A stretch of 18,664 nucleotides of DNA from Desulfobulbaceae bacterium. Lineage in GTDB: Bacteria > Desulfobacterota > Desulfobulbia > Desulfobulbales > Desulfobulbaceae. Numbering within the stretch: the first letter of the stretch is position 1; the number at the start of each line of letters is the position of its first letter. Below the pieces are notes generated by a model. That model saw nothing but the letters and a program-made list of their open reading frames with translations. It had not been told where the DNA came from and did not search any database. The stretch spans positions 1 to 18,664 of the forward strand of contig JALVAI010000434.1 in NCBI GenBank assembly GCA_027011235.1, in the 5' to 3' direction. Below are positions 8,408-15,415 of this stretch, in pieces. Both the position numbers and the translations under genes were made by a program.

Positions 8408-9295
8408 TTACACTCTCACTGCACAGCGCAGGGTGGCGCTTCTTGCCCGCGGATTGGCCGAAATTTCCTCTGCCGTAGGGTGGATGGGCTTTCCGGCTTG
8501 CAACCGCCGGTCCCGGCGAAAGGCCTGTTTTACGATCCGGTCTTCCAGGGAATGGAAGGTAATCATGCACAACACTGATCCCGGCCGTAAAAAATCAGGT
8601 CCATCGGTCAACAGACGGACCAGGTTGTCCAGCTCCCGGTTGACGGCAATCCGCAGTGCCTGAAACACCCTGGTCGCCACATGAATTTTTTCCGGATGAA
8701 AACGACGGGGTACGGCTTCTGCCACCAGGTCCGCCAGCTGTCTGGTTGTCCGTATCCGGGAGTTTGTGCGCACCTTGCAGAGATGGGCGGCTATGCGCCG
8801 GGCCTGCCGCTCTTCTCCATAATGGTAGAAAATATCAGCCAGTTCCTTTTCCGTGGCTCTTGCCAGGATGGTGGCCGCGTCAACCGGCGCCTCGGGATTC
8901 ATCCGCATATCCACCGGCGCGTCTTTGCTGAAACTGAACCCCCGTTCGGCACGATCGAGCTGCAGGGATGAAACACCAAGATCGGCCAGTATGCCGTCAA
9001 CAAAATTAACCCCGAGAACAGACAGTTCATCCGCCATATCGGCATAGGAGGCATGGATAATGGTTATCCGGTCTGCAAACGACTGTAACCGTTTGCCGGC
9101 CAGCATTGCCGCCTCGTTATCCCACTCAAAGCCAATTACCCTGCCAAAGGGAGCAGATGCCTGAAGAACAGCCTCGCTGTGGCCGCCAAGCCCAAGGGTG
9201 GCATCCACATACTGTCCCCCGTTTTCGGGTCGCAGGCAAGCAAGCACCTCCTGGAGCATAACAGGGAGATGGAGTTCTTCCGCAGCTTCTCCCAT
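8408..9295 (-). CDS. rsmH: 16S rRNA m4C1402 methyltransferase RsmH (MraW)
   Basis: RsmH uses S-adenosylmethionine to methylate N4 of C1402 in 16S rRNA, and is a standard second gene of the dcw cluster. 295 residues, slightly short of the usual 300-315. Seen: HLPVMLQEVL (9-18), SAM loop DATLGLGGHS (31-40), the acidic end of the next strand (GFEWDN), ADLGVSSLQLD, RGFSFSKDAPVDMRMNP, and FHSLEDRIVK near the C-terminus. The ATG at 9295 comes six bases after the mraZ stop, with no strong Shine-Dalgarno, which suggests translation coupled to mraZ. Confidence 0.96.
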   Translation of the reverse strand: MGEAAEELHLPVMLQEVLACLRPENGGQYVDATLGLGGHSEAVLQASAPFGRVIGFEWDNEAAMLAGKRLQSFADRITIIHASYADMADELSVLGVNFVDGILADLGVSSLQLDRAERGFSFSKDAPVDMRMNPEAPVDAATILARATEKELADIFYHYGEERQARRIAAHLCKVRTNSRIRTTRQLADLVAEAVPRRFHPEKIHVATRVFQALRIAVNRELDNLVRLLTDGPDFLRPGSVLCMITFHSLEDRIVKQAFRRDRRLQAGKPIHPTAEEISANPRARSATLRCAVRV

Positions 9296-9301
9296 ATAAT
9301 G

Positions 9302-9769
9302 TTACATAATGCCCAGGGCAGAGAGATTCTGGTCGAAATCGACAAAACGTTCGCGGGTTCGCTGGGTTTCAAGCTGCCAGTCAGCCTTGTTCCAGATTTC
9401 AAAATTCTCCAGCATGCCGTTAAGTACGACTTCCCTGTCAATACCGAATTCACTGCGCAGGGTGGGCGGCAGTAGAATCCTTCCCTGTTTGTCAAGCGTG
9501 CAAACCGTCACTCCGGAAATGACATAGCGGACAAAGTCCCCCATACCGGGCTGATTACGGCCATCCTGGATAAGTTTTTCCTCCAATCTCTCCCACTCCT
9601 CGACAGGAAAGGCCTTCAGACTTTTCTGCCAGTTGGTCACCATCAAAGTATCGCTGTACACCTCCCGCAGGACCTCGCGGAAGCGACTTGGAATATTCAG
9701 CCGTCCCTTGGCGTCCAGAGAATGCTCCGAACGACCGCGAAATCGTAATGTGGAAACCTGTTGTTTCAC
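9302..9769 (-). CDS. mraZ: Transcriptional regulator MraZ
   Basis: MraZ is an AbrB-like DNA-binding protein that represses the dcw operon, its own included. 155 residues with two SpoVT/AbrB-type repeats: the first holds LDAKGRLNIPSRFRE (18-32), the second LDKQGRILLPPTLRSEFGI (92-110). Translation begins at a GTG (9769); no in-frame ATG is better placed. It is the first gene of the operon and is preceded by a promoter and repeated MraZ boxes, consistent with autoregulation. Confidence 0.95.
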   Translation of the reverse strand: MKQQVSTLRFRGRSEHSLDAKGRLNIPSRFREVLREVYSDTLMVTNWQKSLKAFPVEEWERLEEKLIQDGRNQPGMGDFVRYVISGVTVCTLDKQGRILLPPTLRSEFGIDREVVLNGMLENFEIWNKADWQLETQRTRERFVDFDQNLSALGIM

Positions 9770-9804
9770 CAGTGTACCGCCAAAAGGGTTCTTGCAACAC
9801 TCTT

Positions 9805-9829
9805 AACCATTACTACCCACTTTACCCCA
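9805..9829 (-). promoter_or_regulatory. MraZ boxes (operator)
   Basis: On the minus strand three pentamers recur with exact 5-base spacers: TGGGG (9825-9829), TGGGT (9815-9819) and TGGTT (9805-9809). The TGGG-type pentamer at a 10-base period is the known MraZ recognition pattern. The third copy is degenerate. It lies between the -10 box and the mraZ start, as expected for an autorepressor site. Confidence 0.8.
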
Positions 9830-9839
9830 CCTATCTGTT

Positions 9840-9869
9840 GTTCTATCGCACCCCCACCCCATGTGTCAA
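9840..9869 (-). promoter_or_regulatory. Promoter of the dcw operon
   Basis: Minus strand: perfect -35 TTGACA (9864-9869), an 18-base G-rich spacer and a moderate -10 TAGAAC (9840-9845). Transcription would start just before the MraZ boxes and give a leader of about 65 bases. The G-rich spacer itself contains TGGGG-like pentamers that might also be touched by MraZ. Confidence 0.65.
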
Positions 9870-10332
9870 GGAAAAACAGCCGGAGAAACAGCCTGTTGCG
9901 CATTAACGACAGCGGCGGGCAAGCCACAATATATGGGATAACAAAAGAGAAAGAGCACTACATGAAGGGCATTTGCCAAAAAGTTGCCAAGTTCAGCAAT
10001 TGGTAACCATAAGAGAAGAACTGAAGATAACAATTGGTTATAAAAGGAAATACAACACGAAAACGACACAAGATTTCTGGTCACGAAAAAAAGAAAAAAA
10101 ACTGCGGGGTGCAAAGTGGGGAAAATCCGGAATCGCCAGAATTATCTGACTGGCCCGTATAGGGACAAAAAACGCTATCCTGATGACAGGATGCTGTTTT
10201 CAAATGAAATAGTTAATTCACGGGGATCGCCAACGGCAGGGCTATGAGCAACAAAAAAGAGTAAGAGATTCAGAAATGAATGTGAAGAGATGAAACAATC
10301 TCAAAAAAAAATCGGAACCAACAGAAAACAAA
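9870..10332. other. AT-rich intergenic region upstream of dcw
   Basis: About 460 bases between the dcw promoter and the terminator of the secreted-protein gene, with no convincing coding frame. Seen: a direct repeat CAATTGGTAA (9997-10006) and CAATTGGTTA (10031-10040), 34 bases apart; long A runs near 10085-10100; and a small hairpin ATCCTG-ATGA-CAGGAT (10177-10192) followed on the minus strand by six T, which could be a weak terminator. No RNA gene is recognised. Confidence 0.5.
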
Positions 10333-10368
10333 TGTGACCCTGCCGCTATAAAAAACGGCAGGGTCACA
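10333..10368 (-). terminator. Rho-independent terminator after the secreted-protein gene
   Basis: Perfect 13-bp inverted repeat, TGTGACCCTGCCG (10333-10345) against its complement (10356-10368), with a 10-base loop. On the minus strand it is followed by a T-rich stretch (ATTTGTTTTCTGTT). It lies about 20 bases past the stop of the 10391-11173 gene and separates that gene from the dcw operon. Confidence 0.85.
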
Positions 10369-10390
10369 ACTGTCCAAAAGGGAGGGTAAA

Positions 10391-11173
10391 TTATTTTTTC
10401 GGTGGGACAACGACAAAACCGCTGATCCCTACGCCCTGATTATTTCGCTTGTCATGGGCTGTAAACACGACCCGGTAGCCGCCTTTTTCTTTCGGGGTGA
10501 AAGAAGAGCTGAAATTGCTTGTCTTGCCGGCATACTTGAGCGGCAACTCGGCTATTTTTTTACCACCCTTGAAAATATAGGCGGTTACCGTGTAATCATC
10601 GGCATTCCAGAGCGGGAAGTTTGCCTTGATTGGACAGCCGCACATGGGCGTGACCACTGCACTGATGGGAAGAGTGGAACCCAGGGTGAAAAATTCATGG
10701 GCCTCGGGATTATGGGGATGAACGATAAGGCCGGTCAACTCAAAGAGAAGCCCGTCGCCGCTGATGTCCTGCCCGGGCAGCAACCAGGTTGTCTTGGCCT
10801 CTTTATGAATATTGGCCTCTGCCCCCATGGGGCCTACAACCTCGACCAGCAGCTTGAGGGGGTTTTTTATATCAAACTCAAAGACAGCCTTGGCGGTTCC
10901 CTTACCTTCGGACCTGACCGTTGCCCGGGTTACCGGTTCCTTCATCAGCAACTTGGTGTTGCCGGTGCCGCCCATGATCATGCCACTGGCCAGTTCCTGG
11001 CCGGTGTAATAATCCTTGACAATGACCTTCAATCCACCGACGACCGAGCCGATGAACTTGGCATCATGGGCAAGGGCTCTGACGGTCAACCTGGTTGGTA
11101 CCGCCCATGCACTGACAGCAAAGATTCCGGACATCACCATGACAAACAACCCGACTTTCCAACGTTTCAGCAT
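10391..11173 (-). CDS. Secreted protein of unknown function with HPH and MCGC motifs
   Basis: I do not recognise the family. The preferred start is the ATG at 11173, because GGAGGT lies eight bases upstream and a clear signal peptide follows (basic MLKRWK, hydrophobic core, cleavage near AWA at residue 24). An in-frame start at 11260 would add an unlikely leader. The 260-residue product is therefore exported. The mature part is rich in beta-strand-like alternating residues. It has HPHNPEAHE (152-160), then TPMCGCP (175-181), and ends in a segment that looks like an Ig-like or fibronectin-like strand set (GYRVVFTAHD, then GISGFVVVPP). The histidines plus the C-G-C pair might bind metal or form a disulfide; this is inference. 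It has its own candidate promoter and a strong terminator, so it is probably monocistronic. Confidence 0.8.
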   Translation of the reverse strand: MLKRWKVGLFVMVMSGIFAVSAWAVPTRLTVRALAHDAKFIGSVVGGLKVIVKDYYTGQELASGMIMGGTGNTKLLMKEPVTRATVRSEGKGTAKAVFEFDIKNPLKLLVEVVGPMGAEANIHKEAKTTWLLPGQDISGDGLLFELTGLIVHPHNPEAHEFFTLGSTLPISAVVTPMCGCPIKANFPLWNADDYTVTAYIFKGGKKIAELPLKYAGKTSNFSSSFTPKEKGGYRVVFTAHDKRNNQGVGISGFVVVPPKK

Positions 11174-11219
11174 CTTCCCACCTCCATGAGAACAATGAAT
11201 AACTGCAAAGACGGCAAAA

Positions 11220-11241
11220 AGGGGAAACACTCTGTTCCCCT
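11220..11241 (-). terminator. Hairpin with short T-run; terminator or leader attenuator
   Basis: A 7-bp inverted repeat AGGGGAA (11220-11226) and TTCCCCT (11235-11241) with an 8-base loop, followed on the minus strand by five T. It lies 46 bases upstream of the secreted-protein ATG and past the end of the orp-like cluster. It could end the cluster transcript or, if the promoter at 11323-11350 is used, sit inside the leader. Confidence 0.4.
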
Positions 11242-11322
11242 GCCGTCCCCTGGACCTCAAAGTCTATGTCAGTCAGTTGCGGCAGCAACCGGCATCTTTC
11301 TATTGTGCATATGTTACTGATA

Positions 11323-11350
11323 TATATAATACAGCAGGAAAAAAGTGCAA
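11323..11350 (-). promoter_or_regulatory. Candidate promoter of the secreted-protein gene
   Basis: Minus strand: TTGCAC (11345-11350), a 16-base spacer and TATATA (11323-11328) within a longer run of T-A alternation. Matches to the sigma-70 consensus are partial. It would give a leader of roughly 140 bases containing the hairpin at 11220-11241. Confidence 0.35.
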
Positions 11351-11409
11351 GTGGCTCCCCTGATAAAAGGAAAGATACCGCCATGACACTTCCGTGGCCA
11401 GCAATTGTT

Positions 11410-11892
11410 CTACGTGAAAACTCCCAGCCTGCCAAGGGTTGCAAGCAATTTTCTGGCATCGGTAGCAGAAGGTGGGACGGGTAACGGCTCCAGCATCCCC
11501 AATCCTTCGCTTTTTTCATGCCAGGATTCCGGATCCATGGCGGTAATCATAATCGTGTTGACCATGGCATTGATGGACAGGATGTCAATCACAAGATCGA
11601 AAGCCTTGCGCGCGTCAGCCCCCTCCTCCAGAACGACAAGGGCCGGGCTTTCCTCCCGGACCAGACGCAACATCTCCTCTGCCGTTGCAACCGTTGTCAC
11701 CCGGACATCCTCATCATCGGAAAGAGTGGTAATAAAACCAGAGGCGGGATTCAGGGATGGTGTAAACAGGACAATGTTTTTTTTCATGGTAAAGTAGGAA
11801 GTGGTATATCCGAAAACGGCCTGCAAAACCACACTCTTCCAGACCGTTTCAGCATTCGTTTTGGCTGTGACCTGAAAATATGGTCCAGCCAT
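11410..11892 (-). CDS. Receiver-like protein without phosphorylation residues
   Basis: Last gene of the orp-like cluster, its ATG seven bases after the NifX/ORP-like stop. Residues 36-158 follow the alternating beta/alpha plan of a response-regulator receiver: MKKNIVLFTP strand, a helix of acidic residues, VVLEE (86-90), then MITAMD (115-120). The phosphoacceptor aspartate at the third strand is replaced by glutamate (E89/E90), the acidic pair after strand one is absent (FTPS), and the conserved lysine before a proline is replaced (LEP, 134-136). Only the threonine (T117) persists. It probably does not take phosphate in the normal way. The first 35 residues are not receiver-like, so translation may instead begin at M36 (11787), though no RBS is clear at either site. 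Function is unknown; the context suggests a partner of the ATPases. Confidence 0.7.
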   Translation of the reverse strand: MAGPYFQVTAKTNAETVWKSVVLQAVFGYTTSYFTMKKNIVLFTPSLNPASGFITTLSDDEDVRVTTVATAEEMLRLVREESPALVVLEEGADARKAFDLVIDILSINAMVNTIMITAMDPESWHEKSEGLGMLEPLPVPPSATDARKLLATLGRLGVFT

Positions 11893-11898
11893 GCCGAT

Positions 11899-12282
11899 TT
11901 ATCCGGCTATCGGTTGACCGCCGCCACCACAGGTAAGGTCCTGGGTAAACTTCTGCAGATTGCCGGCCAGGAAGGCCCTGACTGCCACCCCGACCGTAGG
12001 CGCATTGGCCGCAAAATAGACATCGATTCCCTTTTGGTTAAATCCCATGAGCGGCCGCATCCCCATTCCTCCGGCCAGCAGTACATCAACGCCGTTATCG
12101 GCAAGATGCTGAACCGGAGCAAGGCACCCTCCCTGCTGATGGGGAACATTGGGCAAGGTTCGCACCTCTTTAATTTCACCATTCTCCGCCTCAACAAGCG
12201 TGTACAGGTCGCAGTGGCCAAAATGGGCGCCGAACCTGGCATCCAGACCACCGGGTTGTGTTGAAGGAATACCAATAATCAT
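11899..12282 (-). CDS. NifX/orange-protein-like cofactor-binding protein
   Basis: Belongs to the dinitrogenase iron-molybdenum cofactor (NifX/NifY/ORP) family, small proteins that bind or carry Mo- or Fe-containing clusters. The start at 12282 is preferred: GAGGAG lies six bases upstream and the protein then opens MIIGIPSTQPGGLDARFGAHFG, typical of the family. Starts at 12324 or 12303 are also in frame. 127 residues. Seen: the DARFGAHFGHCDLYTLV segment, HQQGGCLAPVQHLADNGVDVLLAGGMGMRPL, and a C-terminal TCGGGG. Cysteines at the HC, GGC and TCG positions may matter for metal binding. No nif genes are present, so an ORP-like role (Mo-Cu-S cluster carrier in anaerobes) fits better than nitrogen fixation; this is inference. 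Confidence 0.85.
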   Translation of the reverse strand: MIIGIPSTQPGGLDARFGAHFGHCDLYTLVEAENGEIKEVRTLPNVPHQQGGCLAPVQHLADNGVDVLLAGGMGMRPLMGFNQKGIDVYFAANAPTVGVAVRAFLAGNLQKFTQDLTCGGGGQPIAG

Positions 12283-12339
12283 GTCTTTCTCCTCTTGTTC
12301 CATGTTTTCATGAGGGCCTTCCATCTTATGCAGGCCCGC

Positions 12340-13212
12340 TCATCGGGTAAGCTTTTCTATTTTTTCCCATGCGCCCCGTATATCCAGGCCGATTTGACTC
12401 TCCCCGCATTCGGTCACCGCCCGCCCTTTGACCATGGCCTCGGTAACCAGGGCATCATGAGGCAGTTTCGCCAAAAGAGGATATCCGTTGTCACGGCAAT
12501 ATTTCTCTATGTGGCTGCTTTGCTCATCATTTAAATCAAACTTGTTGATAATAATACCGGCCCGGGTGCGAAAATGACGACAGAGCCCGGCCACCCGTTC
12601 GAGATCATGCCTTCCTGAAGGTGTGGGTTCTGTCACGATAACGACAAAATCTGCGCCGGAAAGAGAACTGATCACCGGACAGCCGACTCCGGGCACGCCA
12701 TCGCTGAGAATGCAATCTATCTGTTTTTCCTTGGCCAGTTTTTTTGCCTCCTGCTTCAATAATGCCACCAGCCGACCCGAATTTTCTTCACCGGGAAAAA
12801 GTTGGGCATGAACCATGGTACCGAAGCGCGTTGTCGATACATACCAGCGGCCACAGTGTTTTTCCGGGAAGCTGATGATCTCCTCAGGACAAAACGTGAC
12901 ACAAACCTTACACCCCTCGCAGCGAATCGGATCAACGGTAAACACATCCAAACCATCATGATGGATGGCATTATATCTGCACATCTCCTCACAAAGGCCA
13001 CAACCAATGCATCCGGCCTGATTGATCCGCGCCTCGTTGCCGGCATAAAACTGTACTTCCCGTTCATGGGTCGGCTGCAGCAAAAGATGAAGATCCGGGG
13101 TATCAACGTCCAGGTCACAGATGATTTTATCCCCGGAAACATGGGCAAATGCGGCGGTTATGGAAGTTTTTCCGGTGCCCCCTTTGCCGCTTAACACAAG
13201 AATTTCACGCAT
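12340..13212 (-). CDS. MinD-type ATPase with two 4Fe-4S motifs (second copy)
   Basis: 290 residues of the ParA/MinD/Mrp P-loop class. Seen: deviant Walker A SGKGGTGKT (8-16), CDLDVDTPDLHLLL (32-45), a ferredoxin insert with CIGCGLCEEMC (C68, C71, C74, C78) and CEGCKVCVTFCPE (C98, C101, C104, C108), then DGVPGVGCPVISSL, the Walker B-like switch, and a C-terminal IIINKFDLN. Such proteins are annotated as cobyrinic acid a,c-diamide synthase-like or MinD-superfamily ATPases with an inserted ferredoxin domain. In Desulfovibrio, paired genes of this type encode members of the orange protein complex. It overlaps the preceding ATPase gene by eight bases, so the pair is coupled, consistent with a heterodimer. 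Confidence 0.92.
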   Translation of the reverse strand: MREILVLSGKGGTGKTSITAAFAHVSGDKIICDLDVDTPDLHLLLQPTHEREVQFYAGNEARINQAGCIGCGLCEEMCRYNAIHHDGLDVFTVDPIRCEGCKVCVTFCPEEIISFPEKHCGRWYVSTTRFGTMVHAQLFPGEENSGRLVALLKQEAKKLAKEKQIDCILSDGVPGVGCPVISSLSGADFVVIVTEPTPSGRHDLERVAGLCRHFRTRAGIIINKFDLNDEQSSHIEKYCRDNGYPLLAKLPHDALVTEAMVKGRAVTECGESQIGLDIRGAWEKIEKLTR

Positions 13213-14086
13213 CTCCCACCTCCCTTGTGTCTCCGGCAGCCAGGGCGCGAATATTTTTCTGCAAAGAAGAAAAAACCGTGGCTAGTTCCGAGGATACGTT
13301 GGCAATGATACGACCCTGCGAGTAGGCTTCGGCGATCTTCCGATCAAAGGGAATCTCCGCCAGAATGGGAATTGCGTTCTCCCGGCAGAAGGTGTAAATT
13401 TCCCGGGTTCCCATTCCCGCCCTGTTAATCACCACCCCCATGGGTTTGGCCAGGGAAGAAAAAGACTCCCAGGCAAGCTTGAAATCATGCAAGCCAAAGG
13501 GAGTGGCATCGGCAACCAGGACAATCACATCGCTGTCCATGACCGCACACAGGGCTGGACAACTCACGCCCGGCGGCGCGTCGATAACCGCATCCCGACC
13601 CTCCAGCTCAAGGATATCATCCATCTTTTTCTTGACCGCCTCCATAAGCGGCGGACTCATTGCCTCGCCGATCCGCAGGGTCCCGGAAAGGAACCGGGTC
13701 TTGCCCACCCTTCCCTGATGGATTGTTCCCAGCTCCCGTTGTCCCTTCCCCAATGCGCCTTCGCTGCAAATTGCCATACAGCCGCCGCAGCCATGACACA
13801 TATCAGGATACAGGGTCAAGGTGGAGATCATCAGGGAAATGGCCTTGAACTGGCACAGTTTCACGCAATCCCCGCAAAGGGTGCATTTTTCAGCATCCAG
13901 TACAGGGATCTCCATCCAGGCTTTCTCCGCATCGGTGGATATTTCCGGCTGCAGAAAAAGATGCAGATTAGGTTCTTCCACATCGAGATCCACTGCCAAG
14001 AGCGGTCTGTCCCAGACAGCGGCAAGCGAGGCGGTGACCGTTGTTTTCCCGGTCCCACCCTTGCCGCTGGCAACAGTTATCTTCAT
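13205..14086 (-). CDS. MinD-type ATPase with two 4Fe-4S motifs (first copy)
   Basis: 293 residues from the ATG at 14086, which follows a GGGGAGGT ribosome site and begins exactly at the P-loop strand (MKITVASGKGG). An in-frame GTG at 14113 would add nine residues. Seen: SGKGGTGKT (7-15), AVDLDVEEPNLHLFL (31-45), ferredoxin insert with C68, C71, C74, C78 (CTLCGDCVKLC) and C97, C100, C103, C107 (CHGCGGCMAIC), DAPPGVSCPAL, and VVINRAGMG. Close in plan to its downstream neighbour, and the two likely arose by duplication. Probable role: nucleotide-dependent handling of Fe-S or Mo clusters on the NifX-like proteins, or positioning; not proven by sequence. Confidence 0.92.
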   Translation of the reverse strand: MKITVASGKGGTGKTTVTASLAAVWDRPLLAVDLDVEEPNLHLFLQPEISTDAEKAWMEIPVLDAEKCTLCGDCVKLCQFKAISLMISTLTLYPDMCHGCGGCMAICSEGALGKGQRELGTIHQGRVGKTRFLSGTLRIGEAMSPPLMEAVKKKMDDILELEGRDAVIDAPPGVSCPALCAVMDSDVIVLVADATPFGLHDFKLAWESFSSLAKPMGVVINRAGMGTREIYTFCRENAIPILAEIPFDRKIAEAYSQGRIIANVSSELATVFSSLQKNIRALAAGDTREVGDA

Positions 14087-14145
14087 CGACCTCCCCTCAT
14101 ATGCAACAATCACTCAGGACCGCTGCAGTTCATACGACCGGCTGA

Positions 14146-14871
14146 TCAAGACCCTGCCCCGCCATCCGGTTGCTCGGCAAGGGCTATTTCACCCCTGGTA
14201 TATTTTTCAACGGCCTCACGAACGGTCATATTGTCGCAGTCCTGACCTACTTTAATCCCTGCGCCTGTCAGTGCCGAGAAGGCCTTGGGCCCCACATAAC
14301 CGCTGAGAACCACCCCGGCACCTGCCCGGGCAACAATTTCGGCAGCCTGGATACCGGCTCCCTGGCTGGCGACCTGACCGGCTCCGTTTTCGATATATTC
14401 ACATTCCATGGTTTCCGGATCAACGATCAAAAAGCCACCCGCGCGGCCAAAGCGCGGATCCACCTGATCATCAAGAACCGGTCCCTCACTGGAGACAGCA
14501 ATTTTTTTCATTTGTCCCCTTCCCCTATTCATCATATTCTTTTCAGAAGTTACGACAATCTTCCCATCGTGCCCCTGACCCTTCATAATAAAATCTCCGC
14601 CCTCGATACGAATGGCCATCCCCTCGGTGATGGCCCGGGCAACGACCTGTCTTGCCCGGGCAAGTATCCGGCCCAGGGTATGACGGGAGATGCCCATCTG
14701 TTCGGCGGCGCTTTGTTGATCAAGTCCCTCGGAATCGACCAGACGCAGGGCTTCGGCGCCTTCAACGGGCAAATACACTTCGGTCAAATCCCGCATGGGG
14801 ATGCCTCTGGGTTTGTAATAGAGCGCCCGGGGCAGCTTCGAAACCTGTCTGCATTTTTTTGGCCTGGCCAT
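14146..14871 (-). CDS. DUF134 DNA-binding domain fused to NifX-like domain
   Basis: 241 residues. The N-terminal part (1-95) is DUF134: MARPKKCRQV, YYKPRGIPM, LRLVDSEGLDQQSAAEQMGISRHTLGRILARAR, with a sigma-70 region-4-like helix-turn-helix at about 52-75. The C-terminal part (121-230) is a NifX/ORP-type domain (MKKIAVSSEG, DPRFGRAGGF, GAGVVLSGYVGP). The linker (about 96-120) is Gly/Lys-rich. A purine-rich GGGGAAGGGG stretch lies just before the in-frame ATG at 14511, so the NifX part could also be made alone. The plan suggests a regulator that senses a metal cofactor through its NifX domain and controls the cluster. It has its own near-consensus promoter with an inverted repeat, and heads the group leading to the ATPases. 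Confidence 0.88.
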   Translation of the reverse strand: MARPKKCRQVSKLPRALYYKPRGIPMRDLTEVYLPVEGAEALRLVDSEGLDQQSAAEQMGISRHTLGRILARARQVVARAITEGMAIRIEGGDFIMKGQGHDGKIVVTSEKNMMNRGRGQMKKIAVSSEGPVLDDQVDPRFGRAGGFLIVDPETMECEYIENGAGQVASQGAGIQAAEIVARAGAGVVLSGYVGPKAFSALTGAGIKVGQDCDNMTVREAVEKYTRGEIALAEQPDGGAGS

Positions 14872-14886
14872 GAATCGCCCTTCTGG

Positions 14887-14906
14887 TTTTGCTCAAGCGA
14901 GCAAAA
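14887..14906 (-). promoter_or_regulatory. Candidate operator: 8-bp inverted repeat at the promoter
   Basis: TTTTGCTC (14887-14894), four spacer bases, GAGCAAAA (14899-14906): a perfect inverted repeat at the start of the transcript and touching the -10 box by one base. Its place would let a bound protein block transcription. The DUF134 proteins encoded here are the obvious candidates, by position only. Confidence 0.55.
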
Positions 14907-14934
14907 TAATAGTTATAGTTACCACCCTTGTCAA
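14906..14934 (-). promoter_or_regulatory. Sigma-70-type promoter of the DUF134-NifX/ATPase group
   Basis: Minus strand: TTGACA (14929-14934), exact 17-base spacer, TATTAT (14906-14911). This is one of the best promoter matches in the window, about 35 bases before the DUF134-NifX start. Confidence 0.75.
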
Positions 14935-15122
14935 CGGGAAACATCTTCGGGATGCAAAAATACACACCCGAGCATTATCGAATTATCATTTCCTCAAGCG
15001 CACAGGTCAAGCTCGCGGCCTGCGTGATTGTTCATATCGCTGTGGCACGGTTTATCTTTATCCATCGCAATTACAGTCAGGAGACAAATCCTTTCCTCCC
15101 GATTCAAAGCAACTGGCAGCCG

Positions 15123-15341
15123 TTATCTGTTACCCTGGCGGCCACGATTCATACCGCCATTGTTTTTCCCTCTTCCCAATCTATTTCCACCGCCCCGACG
15201 ACGGCAACCACCGCCGGAACCATGGGTCGATATAGCACAACCCCCGACGCTGTTTTTACCGGCTCCGGCTCCACACCTTCCCATACCTTTACCACTTCTT
15301 GGTCCACTTCCTTCCGGACCGGTTCCATTTTGTGCAGGCAT
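15123..15341 (-). CDS. Glycine-rich DUF5320-like small protein
   Basis: 72 residues from the ATG at 15341, chosen because AAGGAGGT lies five bases upstream; an in-frame ATG at 15359 lacks this. It opens MPAQNGTGPEGSGPRSGKGMGRC, the N-terminal pattern (GTGPxGxGPxTGxGxGxC) of the small DUF5320-type proteins that commonly accompany NifX-like and ferredoxin-ATPase genes in anaerobes. The rest is a low-complexity Gly/Arg/Asn tail, very basic. Cysteines are few (in MGRC, GGC and GGGCRR). Role unknown. It lies between the two DUF134 genes, in the same orientation. Confidence 0.7.
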   Translation of the reverse strand: MPAQNGTGPEGSGPRSGKGMGRCGAGAGKNSVGGCAISTHGSGGGCRRRGGGNRLGRGKNNGGMNRGRQGNR

Positions 15342-15415
15342 AATGACCTCCTTATGCATTAGAATTTAATATTCCTCTCTATGTACGAACTCAACACCTT
15401 ATCGGTAACGTGTTT

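Noticed and set aside
9866..10114. Minus-strand frame of 82 codons upstream of mraZ
   Set aside because: Phe/Ser/Leu-rich translation of AT-rich DNA, no RBS, and it overlaps the dcw promoter.
10177..10192. Hairpin ATCCTG-ATGA-CAGGAT followed by T on the minus strand
   Set aside because: Only six base pairs, and a strong terminator already lies upstream at 10333-10368; not listed as a separate terminator.
11899..12282. Nitrogen fixation role for the NifX-like proteins
   Set aside because: No nifH, nifD, nifK, nifE, nifN or nifB is present; the neighbours fit an orange-protein-type cluster instead.
14999..15070. Possible 23-codon minus-strand peptide between the DUF5320-like and DUF134-NifX genes
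   Set aside because: No Shine-Dalgarno, no recognisable pattern, and too short to support by sequence alone.
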